Part shown: positions 1 through 8,425 of the stretch, one piece after another | How the letters are laid out: the number at the start of each line of letters is the position of its first letter | Position numbering within the stretch: the first letter of the stretch is position 1 | DNA from: Caryophanales bacterium | Lineage (GTDB): Bacteria > Bacillota > Bacilli > Bacillales > Bacillaceae_J | Length of the DNA: 40,326 nt | NCBI GenBank assembly: GCA_012840465.1 | Contig: DULJ01000078.1 | Location: 1 to 40,326, forward strand | Direction of reading: 5' to 3' | Notes under the pieces: model-generated | Database searches by the model: none | The model's input: only the letters and a program-made list of their open reading frames with translations | Told to the model about the DNA's origin: nothing | Program-made: the position numbers and the translations under genes

Positions 1-222
1 TAGGCCCACAGGACGTGGGTCACAAAGACGTTGCCACAGGATGTGGCGTTCTTAGTCTTTGATCTGCTCGAAAAATTACCTTTGAAAATCTGAGGCATCC
101 GCCGGAGGCTTTAACTTTATTCAGCAGAGGTTTGTACCCCCACTGAATTTAAAATACTAACCTGCATTCATCTCACCACTTATGGAAGAAGGAGACTTCT
201 GCTGAATGAAGTTAATCTTCAT
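1..222 (-). repeat. Palindromic structured element, copy 1 (RNA-like, possibly an orphan IS-associated RNA)
   Basis: Read on the minus strand, an 18-bp arm pair (around 206-222 and 111-130, core ATTCAGCAGA / TCTGCTGAAT) encloses a loop of about 75 nt. It is followed by a GC-rich GCCTCCGGCGGAT box and then three nested hairpins: CAAAGAC/GTCTTTG (23-29 with 55-61) around GCCAC/GTGGC (33-37 with 43-47), and CCCAC/GTGGG (5-9 with 15-19). The first half recurs at 17036-17152. There is no ORF. The fold resembles the structured non-coding ends of IS200/IS605-superfamily elements, but I cannot confirm the family. The window edge may truncate it. It begins a few bases after the stop of the neighbouring hydrolase gene and could also act as its terminator. 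Confidence 0.55.
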
Positions 223-226
223 TCAA

Positions 227-1219
227 CTAAATATAATAGAAATATTTATTATTTGTTTGCATTTTCTTTATTTCATTTGAATGTACTAAATATTCCAAAT
301 GAGATAATGTTTCCGCAAACGCAAATCTATGTTGGATCGGCTCTTTTAATGGTCCAAATAATTCCTTTGAAATATCCCAGGCGGAGACAACATTGTCACT
401 ACTTTCCTGCCTACTCTTTAAAATATTTGTCACGAGTTCGAGTCGATCCCCATGATGAGCAATGATTTCATCCACCCTTTTACTAAGGTTGGTTATTATT
501 TGTCTATGTCCAGGCAAGGTCATTTCTGCCGGTAAGTCTCTAATTTTTCGTAATGAAGTTAAAAAATCATTTAAAGGGTTGGGTACAGAGTCAGGATTGA
601 GTGCAATATTGGGTGTGATTTTTGGTAATACAAGGTCATTTGCAAGAAAAATAGCTTCTTTTTCACTCCAAAATGTCATTAAACCCTCAGTATGACCAGG
701 CGACCATATCGTTTTAAACTCATAATCACCTAATTGAATTTCATCCCCAGCTGTTAATAATAAAATCTTACTTGGATGCGGGGACACAGCTTCGTATCGC
801 CTTATATGTTCGTCTTCAATTATTAATGCTATATCCTCAGGAATTCCATAGTCTAAATAAAACTGCTTTTTCCGTGACGCAAACGTTGTATTCTGCCACA
901 TTCTTTCTATATTCTTTTTCTCTAGATCTAGTAATATCACTGGTGCTCCAGTTAATTTTTGAAGCCATCCTGCACCACCGTAGTGGTCCGGATGATAGTG
1001 AGTAACGACAATTTGAGAAACTTCATTATATTTTATATTTAATTCCTCAAAGACCTGAAGCCAAGCTGTTTCACTTTCGTTATTATGAAACCCACAATCC
1101 ACTATGGTCCAACCATTACTACCCTTAAACAAATAAATATTTATAGCTTTAAGTGGCACTGGGATGCTAAGGGAAAATTTATATATGCCTGGATATATTT
1201 CCTCCACATTTGAATTCAT
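227..1219 (-). CDS. Metallo-beta-lactamase-fold hydrolase
   Basis: A 330-residue cytoplasmic MBL-fold protein with no signal peptide. The zinc-binding signature THYHPDH supplies H74, H76, D78 and H79. Further ligands of the fold are visible at H176 (SPGHTEG), D195 (ANDLVLP) and H238 (LPGHRQ), so the di-metal site looks complete. The length and C-terminal helical extension suit the glyoxalase II/thioesterase-like branch of the superfamily. A good ribosome binding site (AAGGAG, 8 nt before ATG) fixes the start. It is the last gene of the dicarboxylate cluster, 41 nt after the fumarase-type alpha subunit, in the place where a beta subunit gene would normally sit. Thioester or lactone hydrolysis is an inference from family and context; the substrate is unknown. 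Confidence 0.85.
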   Translation of the reverse strand: MNSNVEEIYPGIYKFSLSIPVPLKAINIYLFKGSNGWTIVDCGFHNNESETAWLQVFEELNIKYNEVSQIVVTHYHPDHYGGAGWLQKLTGAPVILLDLEKKNIERMWQNTTFASRKKQFYLDYGIPEDIALIIEDEHIRRYEAVSPHPSKILLLTAGDEIQLGDYEFKTIWSPGHTEGLMTFWSEKEAIFLANDLVLPKITPNIALNPDSVPNPLNDFLTSLRKIRDLPAEMTLPGHRQIITNLSKRVDEIIAHHGDRLELVTNILKSRQESSDNVVSAWDISKELFGPLKEPIQHRFAFAETLSHLEYLVHSNEIKKMQTNNKYFYYI

Positions 1220-1260
1220 GTTTAGTTCTCCTTAGGTTATTGTACAATTCTCTTCTACCC

Positions 1261-2103
1261 CTATAAAATTGCTGTTTTATGCCTGCTCGCGTGGCAATTA
1301 ATATTAACGGCCACAGGGAGCCCAGCAATATGTGTGGCGTAGACTTCGATATGAACGTCAAGTGCTGTTGTTCGACCGCCCATTCCTTGCGGGCCTAAGC
1401 CAAGTTGATTTACCTTTTCTATTAATTCTTCCTCTAACTGGGCAATATCCTCACGAGGATTTCTTTCCCCAATTGGCCGCAGCAATGATTTTTTAGCTAA
1501 GTAAGCTGATTTTTCAAAGTTACCACCCAAACCTACTCCAACGACCATCGGTGGACATGCATTTGGACCCGCTAATCTCACTGTCTCCAAAATAAACTCT
1601 TTAACCGTATTTATTCCATCAGCAGGCTTTAGCATGGTTAATCGACTCATATTCTCACTTCCAAAACCTTTAGCAGCCATATGAATCTTACATTGTTCTC
1701 CATCAACTAGTTCAACATGAATAACTCCCGGCGTATTATCCCCCGTATTTTGCCGTTGCAATGGGTCTTTAACGATAGAATTTCTTAAATATCCATCTTT
1801 ATAGCCTTGGCGAATCCCTTCATTGATCGCATCATAAAGGGAGCCTCCTGTAACATGGCAATCCTGACCTAATTCAACAAAAAAGACAGCCATTCCTGTG
1901 TCTTGGCACATAGGTAATCTTTCTGTTGTAGCAATTTCTGCATTTTGGATTAATTGGTCTAATACATCCTTTCCTACATCAGATTCTTCCTGATGTAGTG
2001 CACGCTTAAAGGCAGACACGACATCTTCACCTAAATCGTAGTTTGCTTCAATGCATAGATTCTTGACAGCATTTACAATTTGGTCGTATGTGACATTACG
2101 CAT
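1261..2103 (-). CDS. Class I fumarase / L(+)-tartrate dehydratase family, alpha subunit only
   Basis: At 280 residues it has the size of TtdA/FumA-alpha subunits of oxygen-sensitive 4Fe-4S hydro-lyases. The three cluster cysteines of the family are present: C66 in LPMCQDTG, C183 in NACPPM and C270 in NINCHA. GGNFEKSA and QGMGGRTTALDV are other conserved blocks. Such two-subunit enzymes add or remove water in fumarate/malate, tartrate or mesaconate/citramalate. The beta subunit that completes the active site normally follows in the operon; here the next gene is an unrelated MBL hydrolase and no beta subunit is found in the window. The C-terminus looks complete, so this is not a truncated fusion. 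The start is well supported by GGGGGGAGAAGG upstream. Substrate is not determinable from sequence. Confidence 0.85.
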   Translation of the reverse strand: MRNVTYDQIVNAVKNLCIEANYDLGEDVVSAFKRALHQEESDVGKDVLDQLIQNAEIATTERLPMCQDTGMAVFFVELGQDCHVTGGSLYDAINEGIRQGYKDGYLRNSIVKDPLQRQNTGDNTPGVIHVELVDGEQCKIHMAAKGFGSENMSRLTMLKPADGINTVKEFILETVRLAGPNACPPMVVGVGLGGNFEKSAYLAKKSLLRPIGERNPREDIAQLEEELIEKVNQLGLGPQGMGGRTTALDVHIEVYATHIAGLPVAVNINCHASRHKTAIL

Positions 2104-2121
2104 ATTTCCTTCTCCCCCCTT

Positions 2122-2634
2122 TTACACTCTTTTTCTAGCAACATAAAAGGTCCCAATCGCTTTCGCTACAAGCTCTTCACTTTCATCTAAAATATCACAT
2201 TCTCCGACCACTGTTTTTCGTCCCCAATGAAGAATGCTGCTCTTGGCATGAAGCTGTCCTCCATGCCCTGGCTTAAAATAGTTCATTTTCATTTCCAACG
2301 TATAGACATTCTTGTCATCAGGCAACTTATCAATAATTTGCTTCGCTATCGTAACATCCGCCAATGTATAAAGTGCACCGCCCTGAGCATGTCCGTAGCG
2401 ATTTTCATTGTGTAATCCTAGGTGCATCACCGCTTCATTTTCAGCTACCCACTCGATTCCAAGTGAATGTCCCAAAAAGTGAAAGCCGCTCCCCCTTGTC
2501 TTGTTCAAGGAATTGGTCAAGTGCTTAAGCAGTTCTAATTCCTCGATACTGCAGCGCTCTATGTTATCGTAGAGTTCATTTAACAAAGCTTTCTTGCGAA
2601 GCATGTCGGTTCGTTGTGCATCTTGATATAACAA
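2122..2634 (-). CDS. PaaI/YdiI-type hotdog-fold acyl-CoA thioesterase
   Basis: 170 residues with a single hotdog domain over roughly residues 55-165. The N-terminal 50 residues form a helical extension. The family motif N-x-x-G/H-x-x-GGALYTLAD is visible, the aspartate in ADVTIA being the usual catalytic acid. The proposed start is TTG, 10 nt after AAGGAG. The gene lies 24 nt downstream of the MmgE/PrpD gene and 18 nt before the fumarase-type gene, so all are probably one transcript. Family members hydrolyse small or aromatic acyl-CoAs. In a cluster with a CitE-like lyase it could release a CoA-bound acid or clear dead-end thioesters; that role is inference. Confidence 0.75.
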   Translation of the reverse strand: MLYQDAQRTDMLRKKALLNELYDNIERCSIEELELLKHLTNSLNKTRGSGFHFLGHSLGIEWVAENEAVMHLGLHNENRYGHAQGGALYTLADVTIAKQIIDKLPDDKNVYTLEMKMNYFKPGHGGQLHAKSSILHWGRKTVVGECDILDESEELVAKAIGTFYVARKRV

Positions 2635-2657
2635 GAGAGACTCTCTCCTTCTTTCTT

Positions 2658-4013
2658 TTATTTAACGCAAACGCCATTTTGTAATAATTCATTTATATTT
2701 TGAATTTCATCCAAATTTAAAATTTGATTAACGTAGCTTTCAATCTGTTGTACTGGCAGCTTGCTTGCCAGTTGATAAAACTTAGCAATCATTTCATCTT
2801 TTGATGGTGGATTTTCCGGGTCCCCCTTTGGATATTCAGATTGCTTTTGAATGACTTCACCGTTCGTCAGCTTTAATTTAACTAATGAGCCCCATTTTTC
2901 TGGATAGGCATCATGAATTGAAGTCTCAACACCTACTTGGACTTTTTTCATGAGACCACGAATAATTGGATCATTCAAAGAATCTTCAGTGAAATCCAAG
3001 AGTCCGCCTTGGCGCTTCACAAGTGCTAGCGCTGTACAGAATTGCAAGCTGAATTTTGATGCGTACACAGTAGTAGGATCTGCATTGTTGGTGATATCTA
3101 AAGCCACCTGGTATGTGCCCACGGAAATGCTTTCAACATCGTCTACTTTTAAATCGTGTTCTTTTGCTAGGTCAATGACTATATCCATCGTACTGTGTGT
3201 ATGACGGCAAGATGCGTGAATCTTAAAGGAGTTTTCGATAATTTTAAATACTTCTCCTAATTGATTTGTAACTTTAGCAGCATCATAGTGTTCAGACATA
3301 GCCTCAAAAAATCCACGTCTTCCTTCCAATATCCTTCTTGCCCCTGTAAAGCCTTTTTCAGAAAGAAGTCCTGAAATGACACCATTCATGGCTGCTTTAC
3401 CAGGATGAAGCTGTTTACTCATTGCCCCATCTTCAATAAACTCCCACAAACCGGCCGCTTGTGTCCCAGCAGATCCTAAAGTATTGATGATTTGTTCCGT
3501 ATTTAGATTCAATAATTTAGCAACCGCGGCGGCGGCACCAAAGGTACCACACGTAGCCGTATTATGCCAATAATAATAATGTGACGGAGAAACCGCTTCT
3601 CCAACTCGATAACAAACATCATAGCCAATCGCTACTGCTTCAATTAAATCCTTACCCGATTTATTTTTCCATTCTGCAACAGCTAAGGCAGCAGGAATAA
3701 CAACTGTTGCTGCATGAATAATAGATGCTTTATGAATATCGTCTAGTTCTACGATATGGCTCGCTGCTCCATTTACGAAAGCTGCTTGAGTGACAGATGT
3801 CTTTCCTCCGGTGATAAGTGTTGCCTGCGGGGCACCGCCCATTTCCTTTACCATGTCGTCAATGATTTTGATTGGTGGCATATCCTTCCCTGCAACCGCT
3901 GAGCCTAACCAGTCTAAAATACAAATCTTTGTAAATTCTACTACTTCATTAGGTAAATCTTCAAATTTATTTTTCACAATAAAGTCTGCAATCGTCTTAC
4001 TTAAAGAATTCAA
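2658..4013 (-). CDS. MmgE/PrpD family protein (2-methylcitrate dehydratase / cis-aconitate decarboxylase relative)
   Basis: About 451 residues, the usual length for MmgE/PrpD proteins. Conserved blocks include the active-site region ELDDIHKAS, the SKQLHPGKAA loop and KIHASCRHTH near residue 270, and KFSLQF. The family holds 2-methylcitrate dehydratase, cis-aconitate decarboxylase and iminodisuccinate epimerase, so activity on a C4-C7 branched acid is likely but the substrate is not readable. I place the start at TTG 4013 because a GAGGAGG site sits 8 nt before it; an upstream ATG at 4034 precedes that site and is unlikely. A separate promoter with an operator-like palindrome lies just upstream. 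No prpB or prpC partner is present, so a simple methylcitrate cycle is not supported. Confidence 0.85.
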   Translation of the reverse strand: MNSLSKTIADFIVKNKFEDLPNEVVEFTKICILDWLGSAVAGKDMPPIKIIDDMVKEMGGAPQATLITGGKTSVTQAAFVNGAASHIVELDDIHKASIIHAATVVIPAALAVAEWKNKSGKDLIEAVAIGYDVCYRVGEAVSPSHYYYWHNTATCGTFGAAAAVAKLLNLNTEQIINTLGSAGTQAAGLWEFIEDGAMSKQLHPGKAAMNGVISGLLSEKGFTGARRILEGRRGFFEAMSEHYDAAKVTNQLGEVFKIIENSFKIHASCRHTHSTMDIVIDLAKEHDLKVDDVESISVGTYQVALDITNNADPTTVYASKFSLQFCTALALVKRQGGLLDFTEDSLNDPIIRGLMKKVQVGVETSIHDAYPEKWGSLVKLKLTNGEVIQKQSEYPKGDPENPPSKDEMIAKFYQLASKLPVQQIESYVNQILNLDEIQNINELLQNGVCVK

Positions 4014-4051
4014 AACGAGTCCCTCCTCAAACATTTTAGGTAATCCAGTAT

Positions 4052-4063
4052 CTTGGATCCAAT
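4052..4063 (-). promoter_or_regulatory. Operator-like palindrome O4
   Basis: The minus strand reads ATTGGATCCAAG, matching 10 of 12 bases of the ATTGGATACAAT sites in the dctQ-dctP interval, with the core TTGGATCCAA fully palindromic. It lies about 10 nt downstream of the predicted transcription start for the MmgE/PrpD gene, the same promoter-then-operator geometry as at the TRAP genes. Binding by the GntR protein of this cluster is inference. Confidence 0.45.
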
Positions 4064-4079
4064 TTTTAAGCTTATCATT

Positions 4080-4108
4080 ATCTTACTTTGTATGGAAATT
4101 TACGTCAA
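4080..4108 (-). promoter_or_regulatory. Candidate sigma-A promoter for the prpD-like gene and downstream genes
   Basis: Minus strand: TTGACG (-35, 4103-4108), 17-nt spacer, TAAGAT (-10, 4080-4085). It lies in the 116-nt gap between the DASS carrier and the MmgE/PrpD gene, the only sizeable gap in this part of the cluster. Confidence 0.45.
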
Positions 4109-4129
4109 TAACCTTTGCAAATTTTCATT

Positions 4130-5596
4130 TTATAAAAATCCAATCCACCGCCACCAAGTTACAGCTGTTAGAACAATAACAACAATATTGATAAGTGTTA
4201 ACCATAACCCTGGGAGTAGAAACTCTTTTTGTTGTATTTGCCCCGTACTGTGGACGATAATATTAGGGGTTGATTCCACTACTAAAATATAGCCATGTAA
4301 ACAGGCAAGCGAAGCTGTAATGCTAATTAATACTGGGTCTGCGCCAGCCTTTATAGATAATCCAATAAAAATTGGGATTAAAGTGACGACTGCGGTAGAA
4401 ACATTTGCGACGACAAGGTGCAAGATTTGAGTAATAATCAATATTGAAATAACGGCAATTAGTGGTGAAGAAAGCAAATGTAACATCAAACCTGTGCTTA
4501 AGCTGTCACCAACAAGTTCGGCAGCACCAGATTGATTAAAAGAAAATCCAAGCGATAGCGTAACTCCCATTAAAATGATGGTATCAAAGTTAATCTTCAC
4601 CATATTCTCCCAACTTGAGCAACCGATGCCTGGAAGTGCCATTAAAATTACACCAATTAATGCCGGTATACTTGGATTCAAGCCATGCCATGATTCTGTA
4701 AACCACATCCCCACCATTAGAATTAAAATGGCGATGCATTTTTTCTCTTCAACCGTAATCTTCCCTAATTCGGACAGTTTCCCTTTCATTTCTTCTTTTA
4801 CATGTGGAAATTGTTCATTTTCCTTTGACAAAGGGAATAATTTAATTAAAATACACCAAGCAGCTGGTATCATTAACAACCATATCGGAGCAGCATACAA
4901 AAACCATTGGATATAAGTAATTTGAATACTTAAAAATTCTTTAATCAATTCAACAGTTAATATATTGCCGATCGCGGCTGTCATTACAGCAGTACCACTA
5001 ATCGTTCCACCAAAGGCAACTCCAAGCAAGATCATCTTTTGCAAGTTTCCCTTTCCTTTTTTCCCAATTGTATCTAGGGACATTTGGGCAATCGGAAGCA
5101 ATAAAGTTGACCTAACTGCAGCAGCAGGAATAAAAAAGGATTGGATTTGTGGAATCAATAGTATACTGGCTAATAATCCTTTCGCATTTCCTCCCCACTT
5201 CGCTAATATATAGTAGGCTAGTCTTTTTGTTAGCAGGGTATCATTTACACCCTTTGCCAGCATCATTCCAGCTATAATAAGGAATACTGCTGGGGAGGAA
5301 AAGCCGCTAAAAACTACGTCAATTGGAACGACATCAAATAACAAGATCAGCACTAATAATATGATCGCCGTTACCCCTAATGGAATAGGCTCAAAAGTCC
5401 AATAAAAGACACCTATTGCTAATATAGCCAGCATCATTTTAGCAGGGTGTGTATAGTCTTCAGGAAGGATTCCATAAATAGTCCCCATTAATAGCGCACC
5501 TAAAATTAAAAAAAGCAGTTTAGAGGCATCAATTGGAAAAACACGTTCTGTATTGGATGATAATTGAGGCGCCTCCCTCATTTTGGGAGCATTCAT
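4130..5596 (-). CDS. DASS/SLC13-type dicarboxylate carrier (anion:Na+ symporter family)
   Basis: About 488 residues, almost entirely hydrophobic, with roughly 11-12 transmembrane segments and a central hydrophilic loop near residue 265. The sequence has the CitT/DASS repeat pattern, with paired segments around the GTISGTAVMTAA region and near VVANVSTAVVTLIP. These carriers import succinate, malate, fumarate, citrate or tartrate by sodium symport or exchange. I prefer ATG 5596 as start, 5 nt after AAGGAG, over the GTG six bases earlier that abuts the ribosome binding site. It lies 19 nt after the CitE-like gene. The same cluster also encodes a TRAP transporter, so two unrelated uptake systems may serve one substrate or a substrate and an exchange product. 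Confidence 0.85.
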   Translation of the reverse strand: MNAPKMREAPQLSSNTERVFPIDASKLLFLILGALLMGTIYGILPEDYTHPAKMMLAILAIGVFYWTFEPIPLGVTAIILLVLILLFDVVPIDVVFSGFSSPAVFLIIAGMMLAKGVNDTLLTKRLAYYILAKWGGNAKGLLASILLIPQIQSFFIPAAAVRSTLLLPIAQMSLDTIGKKGKGNLQKMILLGVAFGGTISGTAVMTAAIGNILTVELIKEFLSIQITYIQWFLYAAPIWLLMIPAAWCILIKLFPLSKENEQFPHVKEEMKGKLSELGKITVEEKKCIAILILMVGMWFTESWHGLNPSIPALIGVILMALPGIGCSSWENMVKINFDTIILMGVTLSLGFSFNQSGAAELVGDSLSTGLMLHLLSSPLIAVISILIITQILHLVVANVSTAVVTLIPIFIGLSIKAGADPVLISITASLACLHGYILVVESTPNIIVHSTGQIQQKEFLLPGLWLTLINIVVIVLTAVTWWRWIGFL

Positions 5597-5615
5597 CTTC
5601 ACTCCTTCTTTCTGT

Positions 5616-6476
5616 TTAAGATCGCGAATATTTTAATAGTTCCTTAGCCTTCTTATATACGGGATAATCGACTAATTTATTTCGAACCGAAATGGAGGCA
5701 ATTCCCTGTTTTTCAGCTTCTTCGAATGCTTTTACAATTTCAAGCGCCTCGTCTATTTTATCTTCACTTGGAGTAAAGAGGCGGTGAATGGCGCTAAGCT
5801 GCTTTGGATGAATAGCCAATTTCGCTTTAAATCCGGCTCTTCTCGCTCTTGCTGCTTCACTGTTCAGGCCTTCCTCATTAGATAAGTCCGGATAAACGGC
5901 ATCTACTGGACTAGCAATTCCTGCCGCCTTGGATGAATTAACAATTTGCGATCTTGCATAAATTAGTTCTTCACCTGTGTCCGTTAATTCACAACCGATA
6001 TCAAGTGCATAATCTATTGATCCGAATACTAGACGTTTAATAAGATAATGGGCATTGGCAATCTCGTATGAAAAATGAACACCCGCTGCCGTTTCAATTA
6101 AAGGCAAAACCTCAAAGCTCCGCTCAATCTGCTCAAATCTTTCTAATTGGTCAAGCACAGTACAACATATCAACTTCATGTTAGCAGCGTTTTCAGCCTT
6201 TGGTACAACAATGCCAAAAGCCCCTGCTTTCACAGCTACTTCAACATCCATTTCCCAATATGGTGTCGTAATACTATTAATCCTAATATAGACATCCTTT
6301 CCAGGCTGATGATTTAATAAAAATTGCTTTGCTCTTTCCCTTGCCGCATCCTTTTCATTAATGGCGACTGCATCTTCCAAATCGATGATGATACAGTCTG
6401 CATCACTATTAGCCGCTTTTACCATCATTTTTTCAGATGTTGCTGGAACAAATAAATAGGATCTTTTAACACCCAC
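5616..6476 (-). CDS. CitE/HpcH-HpaI family CoA-ester lyase (citramalyl-/malyl-CoA lyase-like)
   Basis: 286 residues, a single TIM-barrel of the CitE-like group. Family blocks are present: RSYLFVPATS at the N-terminus, IDLEDAV, the CoA/substrate arginine in YIRINS, the metal ligands in LPLIETAAGV and VFGSIDYALDIG, and IHPKQ near the C-terminus. Stand-alone members, not linked to citD/citF as here, usually cleave malyl-, methylmalyl- or citramalyl-CoA to acetyl-CoA plus glyoxylate or pyruvate. GTG start with AGGAGG 7 nt upstream. It follows the GntR gene by 15 nt. No CoA transferase or ligase that would make its substrate is seen in the window. Confidence 0.85.
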   Translation of the reverse strand: MGVKRSYLFVPATSEKMMVKAANSDADCIIIDLEDAVAINEKDAARERAKQFLLNHQPGKDVYIRINSITTPYWEMDVEVAVKAGAFGIVVPKAENAANMKLICCTVLDQLERFEQIERSFEVLPLIETAAGVHFSYEIANAHYLIKRLVFGSIDYALDIGCELTDTGEELIYARSQIVNSSKAAGIASPVDAVYPDLSNEEGLNSEAARARRAGFKAKLAIHPKQLSAIHRLFTPSEDKIDEALEIVKAFEEAEKQGIASISVRNKLVDYPVYKKAKELLKYSRS

Positions 6477-6491
6477 TTCAATTCCTCCTGT

Positions 6492-7127
6492 CTATTTAAT
6501 AAGTTCTGTCAGCATATTTCCTACTCTCATTATATGATTCTCTACTAATCTTTGTAATTTGAGTGGGTTCATCTCCTCTAAAGCTTTAAGTATTTGTTTA
6601 TGTTCCTGATTAGATATAGACATCATATCTGGATGTAGTCTCGGTACATGGGCAGGATAGCCTTCAATATATTCCTTCGTAAGCATTTTTATCTTTGTCC
6701 AATTGCATCCTTTTTGAAGCACTAAATGGAATTCCTTGTTATGCTCGACAAATTCATCCACTTGATTATTTATAATATCTATATCCATTTCAATAATTAA
6801 TCTTTGAAGCTGTTGCTTATCTTCCGTTGTTAAGAAATTCATTGATTTCACAACGATGATGCCTTCAAGAATAGACCTTATATAATATAACTCTTCAACA
6901 TCATCTTTTGTTGTCCCAACCACTTCCGCTCCTTTGTAGGGATGGATTAAAACAAGGCCCTCTCTCTCAAGAGAGCGCAAGGCTTCTCTGATCGGCATTC
7001 TACTTACACCATATTTAGAAGCTAGTTCATCCTGAACTAGCCTCTCCCCTGGTTTTATTTCTTGCGTAAGAATATCATTTCTTAGCAAGGCAGTAACTTT
7101 TTCTTGTAACGTATTAAAGTCTTTCAT
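6492..7127 (-). CDS. GntR-family transcriptional regulator, FCD (FadR-like) subfamily
   Basis: About 211 residues: an N-terminal winged helix-turn-helix (residues 10-72, with the hallmark YGVSRMPIREALRSLEREG) and a C-terminal all-helical FCD ligand domain (residues 80-205; HNKEFHLVL carries likely metal/ligand residues). Start ATG 7127 is 7 nt after AAGGAG; a TTG directly before it is less well spaced. It is the third gene of the dctQM operon, so control of the operon would include its own gene. FCD regulators usually respond to small organic acids, fitting the cluster. The palindromes at 9000-9029, 9174-9189 and 4052-4063 are the best operator candidates. Confidence 0.9.
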   Translation of the reverse strand: MKDFNTLQEKVTALLRNDILTQEIKPGERLVQDELASKYGVSRMPIREALRSLEREGLVLIHPYKGAEVVGTTKDDVEELYYIRSILEGIIVVKSMNFLTTEDKQQLQRLIIEMDIDIINNQVDEFVEHNKEFHLVLQKGCNWTKIKMLTKEYIEGYPAHVPRLHPDMMSISNQEHKQILKALEEMNPLKLQRLVENHIMRVGNMLTELIK

Positions 7128-7156
7128 CAATGAACTCCTTTGACAAAATTAACAAT

Positions 7157-8425
7157 TTATTTTGTAAGCATTAAGGAAAGTTGAGGGAACATGATAACGA
7201 TAATTAGCGTAACTACAATCAGTGTAAAAAATGGCATAACTCCTTTTACCACTTCGCCTACTTTTTCCCTTGTGATCCCGCTTACAACGAATAGATTCAA
7301 GCCTACCGGCGGTGTGATCATTGCTAATTCCATATTTATTGTCATGATTATAGCAAAGTGAATGATATTTATGTTGAAAATTGCCAAAACTGGCAATAAA
7401 ATTGGAAGTATAATTAATATAATCGCCACAGATTCTAAAAACATTCCTAAAACAAAGAACATTAAATTGACACCCAATATGAACAACCATTTATTTGTAG
7501 AACTTTCTTGAATCCATGTAGCAAAATTTTGCGGAACTTGTTCTGTTGTCAAGAACATACCAAAGATCATCGCAGATGCAATAATTAGAAAAATCATAGC
7601 TGTTACATTAATTGACTCTTTTACAACTTCTCTAAATTTAGATATCGACAATTCCTTATATATAAACACTGAAACAATAATACCGTATAGACATGAAACA
7701 AATGCCGCTTCTGTTGGTGTTACCATTCCTGAATAAATTCCACCTAGAATGATAACAGGCAGCAGAAAGCCCCATATTGCTTTTTTTGTTTTTTGCAAAC
7801 GAACTGTCATACTCTCTTTTGGTAATTGACCATAATTATTTATTCTAGCATGGATAATTGCCGCTGTTATTAATATTACAGTTAATAAGATTCCAGGGAT
7901 TATCCCTGCTGCAAATAATTTTCCCACAGATTCTTCCGCAACAGAAGCATAAATGATTAAAGGGATTGATGGAGGAATTAAAATTCCAAGCGTTCCACTT
8001 GCTGCAACTAATCCCATTGCGTAGCGTTTACTATAGCCAGCTTTCACCATTCCAGGAATCATGATACTCCCAATAGCTGCTGCAGTAGCTGGGCTTGACC
8101 CTGAAATTGCTGCAAAAATTGCACAAGCCAAAATTGTTACAACAGCTAACCCGCCACGGACGTGCCCAATCCAAGATTTTAAAGCTTCAATTAAATAATT
8201 AGAAATTCCACCTTTTGACATAATAACACCTGCAAAAATAAAGCCGGGAATTGCCATTAAGGTTGATGAATTTAGCGAGTTAAACATCTTTTGGATAACA
8301 GTATAAAGAGTAAAATCTACCATTGAAAGTGCCAAAATACTAGAAAGCCCAAGGCTTATTGCAATCGGTACCCGAATAATACAAAGGATTCCAAATGTTA
8401 GGAATAAAACTAAAACTGCACTCAT
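7157..8425 (-). CDS. dctM: TRAP transporter large permease DctM
   Basis: 422 residues with about 12 hydrophobic segments, the standard size for the DctM subunit. Diagnostic regions include GSSPATAAAIGSIMIPGM, the LGILIPPSIPLIIYA stretch and the C-terminal TPPVGLNLFVVSG. It forms the membrane channel that works with DctQ and the binding protein DctP in sodium-driven uptake of carboxylates. The start codon overlaps the dctQ stop by 4 nt (ATGA), indicating translational coupling. The gntR gene follows after 29 nt. Confidence 0.92.
   Translation of the reverse strand: MSAVLVLFLTFGILCIIRVPIAISLGLSSILALSMVDFTLYTVIQKMFNSLNSSTLMAIPGFIFAGVIMSKGGISNYLIEALKSWIGHVRGGLAVVTILACAIFAAISGSSPATAAAIGSIMIPGMVKAGYSKRYAMGLVAASGTLGILIPPSIPLIIYASVAEESVGKLFAAGIIPGILLTVILITAAIIHARINNYGQLPKESMTVRLQKTKKAIWGFLLPVIILGGIYSGMVTPTEAAFVSCLYGIIVSVFIYKELSISKFREVVKESINVTAMIFLIIASAMIFGMFLTTEQVPQNFATWIQESSTNKWLFILGVNLMFFVLGMFLESVAIILIILPILLPVLAIFNINIIHFAIIMTINMELAMITPPVGLNLFVVSGITREKVGEVVKGVMPFFTLIVVTLIIVIMFPQLSLMLTK

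Noticed and set aside
4014-4034. Upstream ATG for the MmgE/PrpD gene
   Set aside because: The Shine-Dalgarno GAGGAGG lies after it, so TTG 4013 is the better start.
7149-7490. 113-codon ORF within dctM
   Set aside because: Same-strand shadow in another frame of an intact, well-recognised permease gene.
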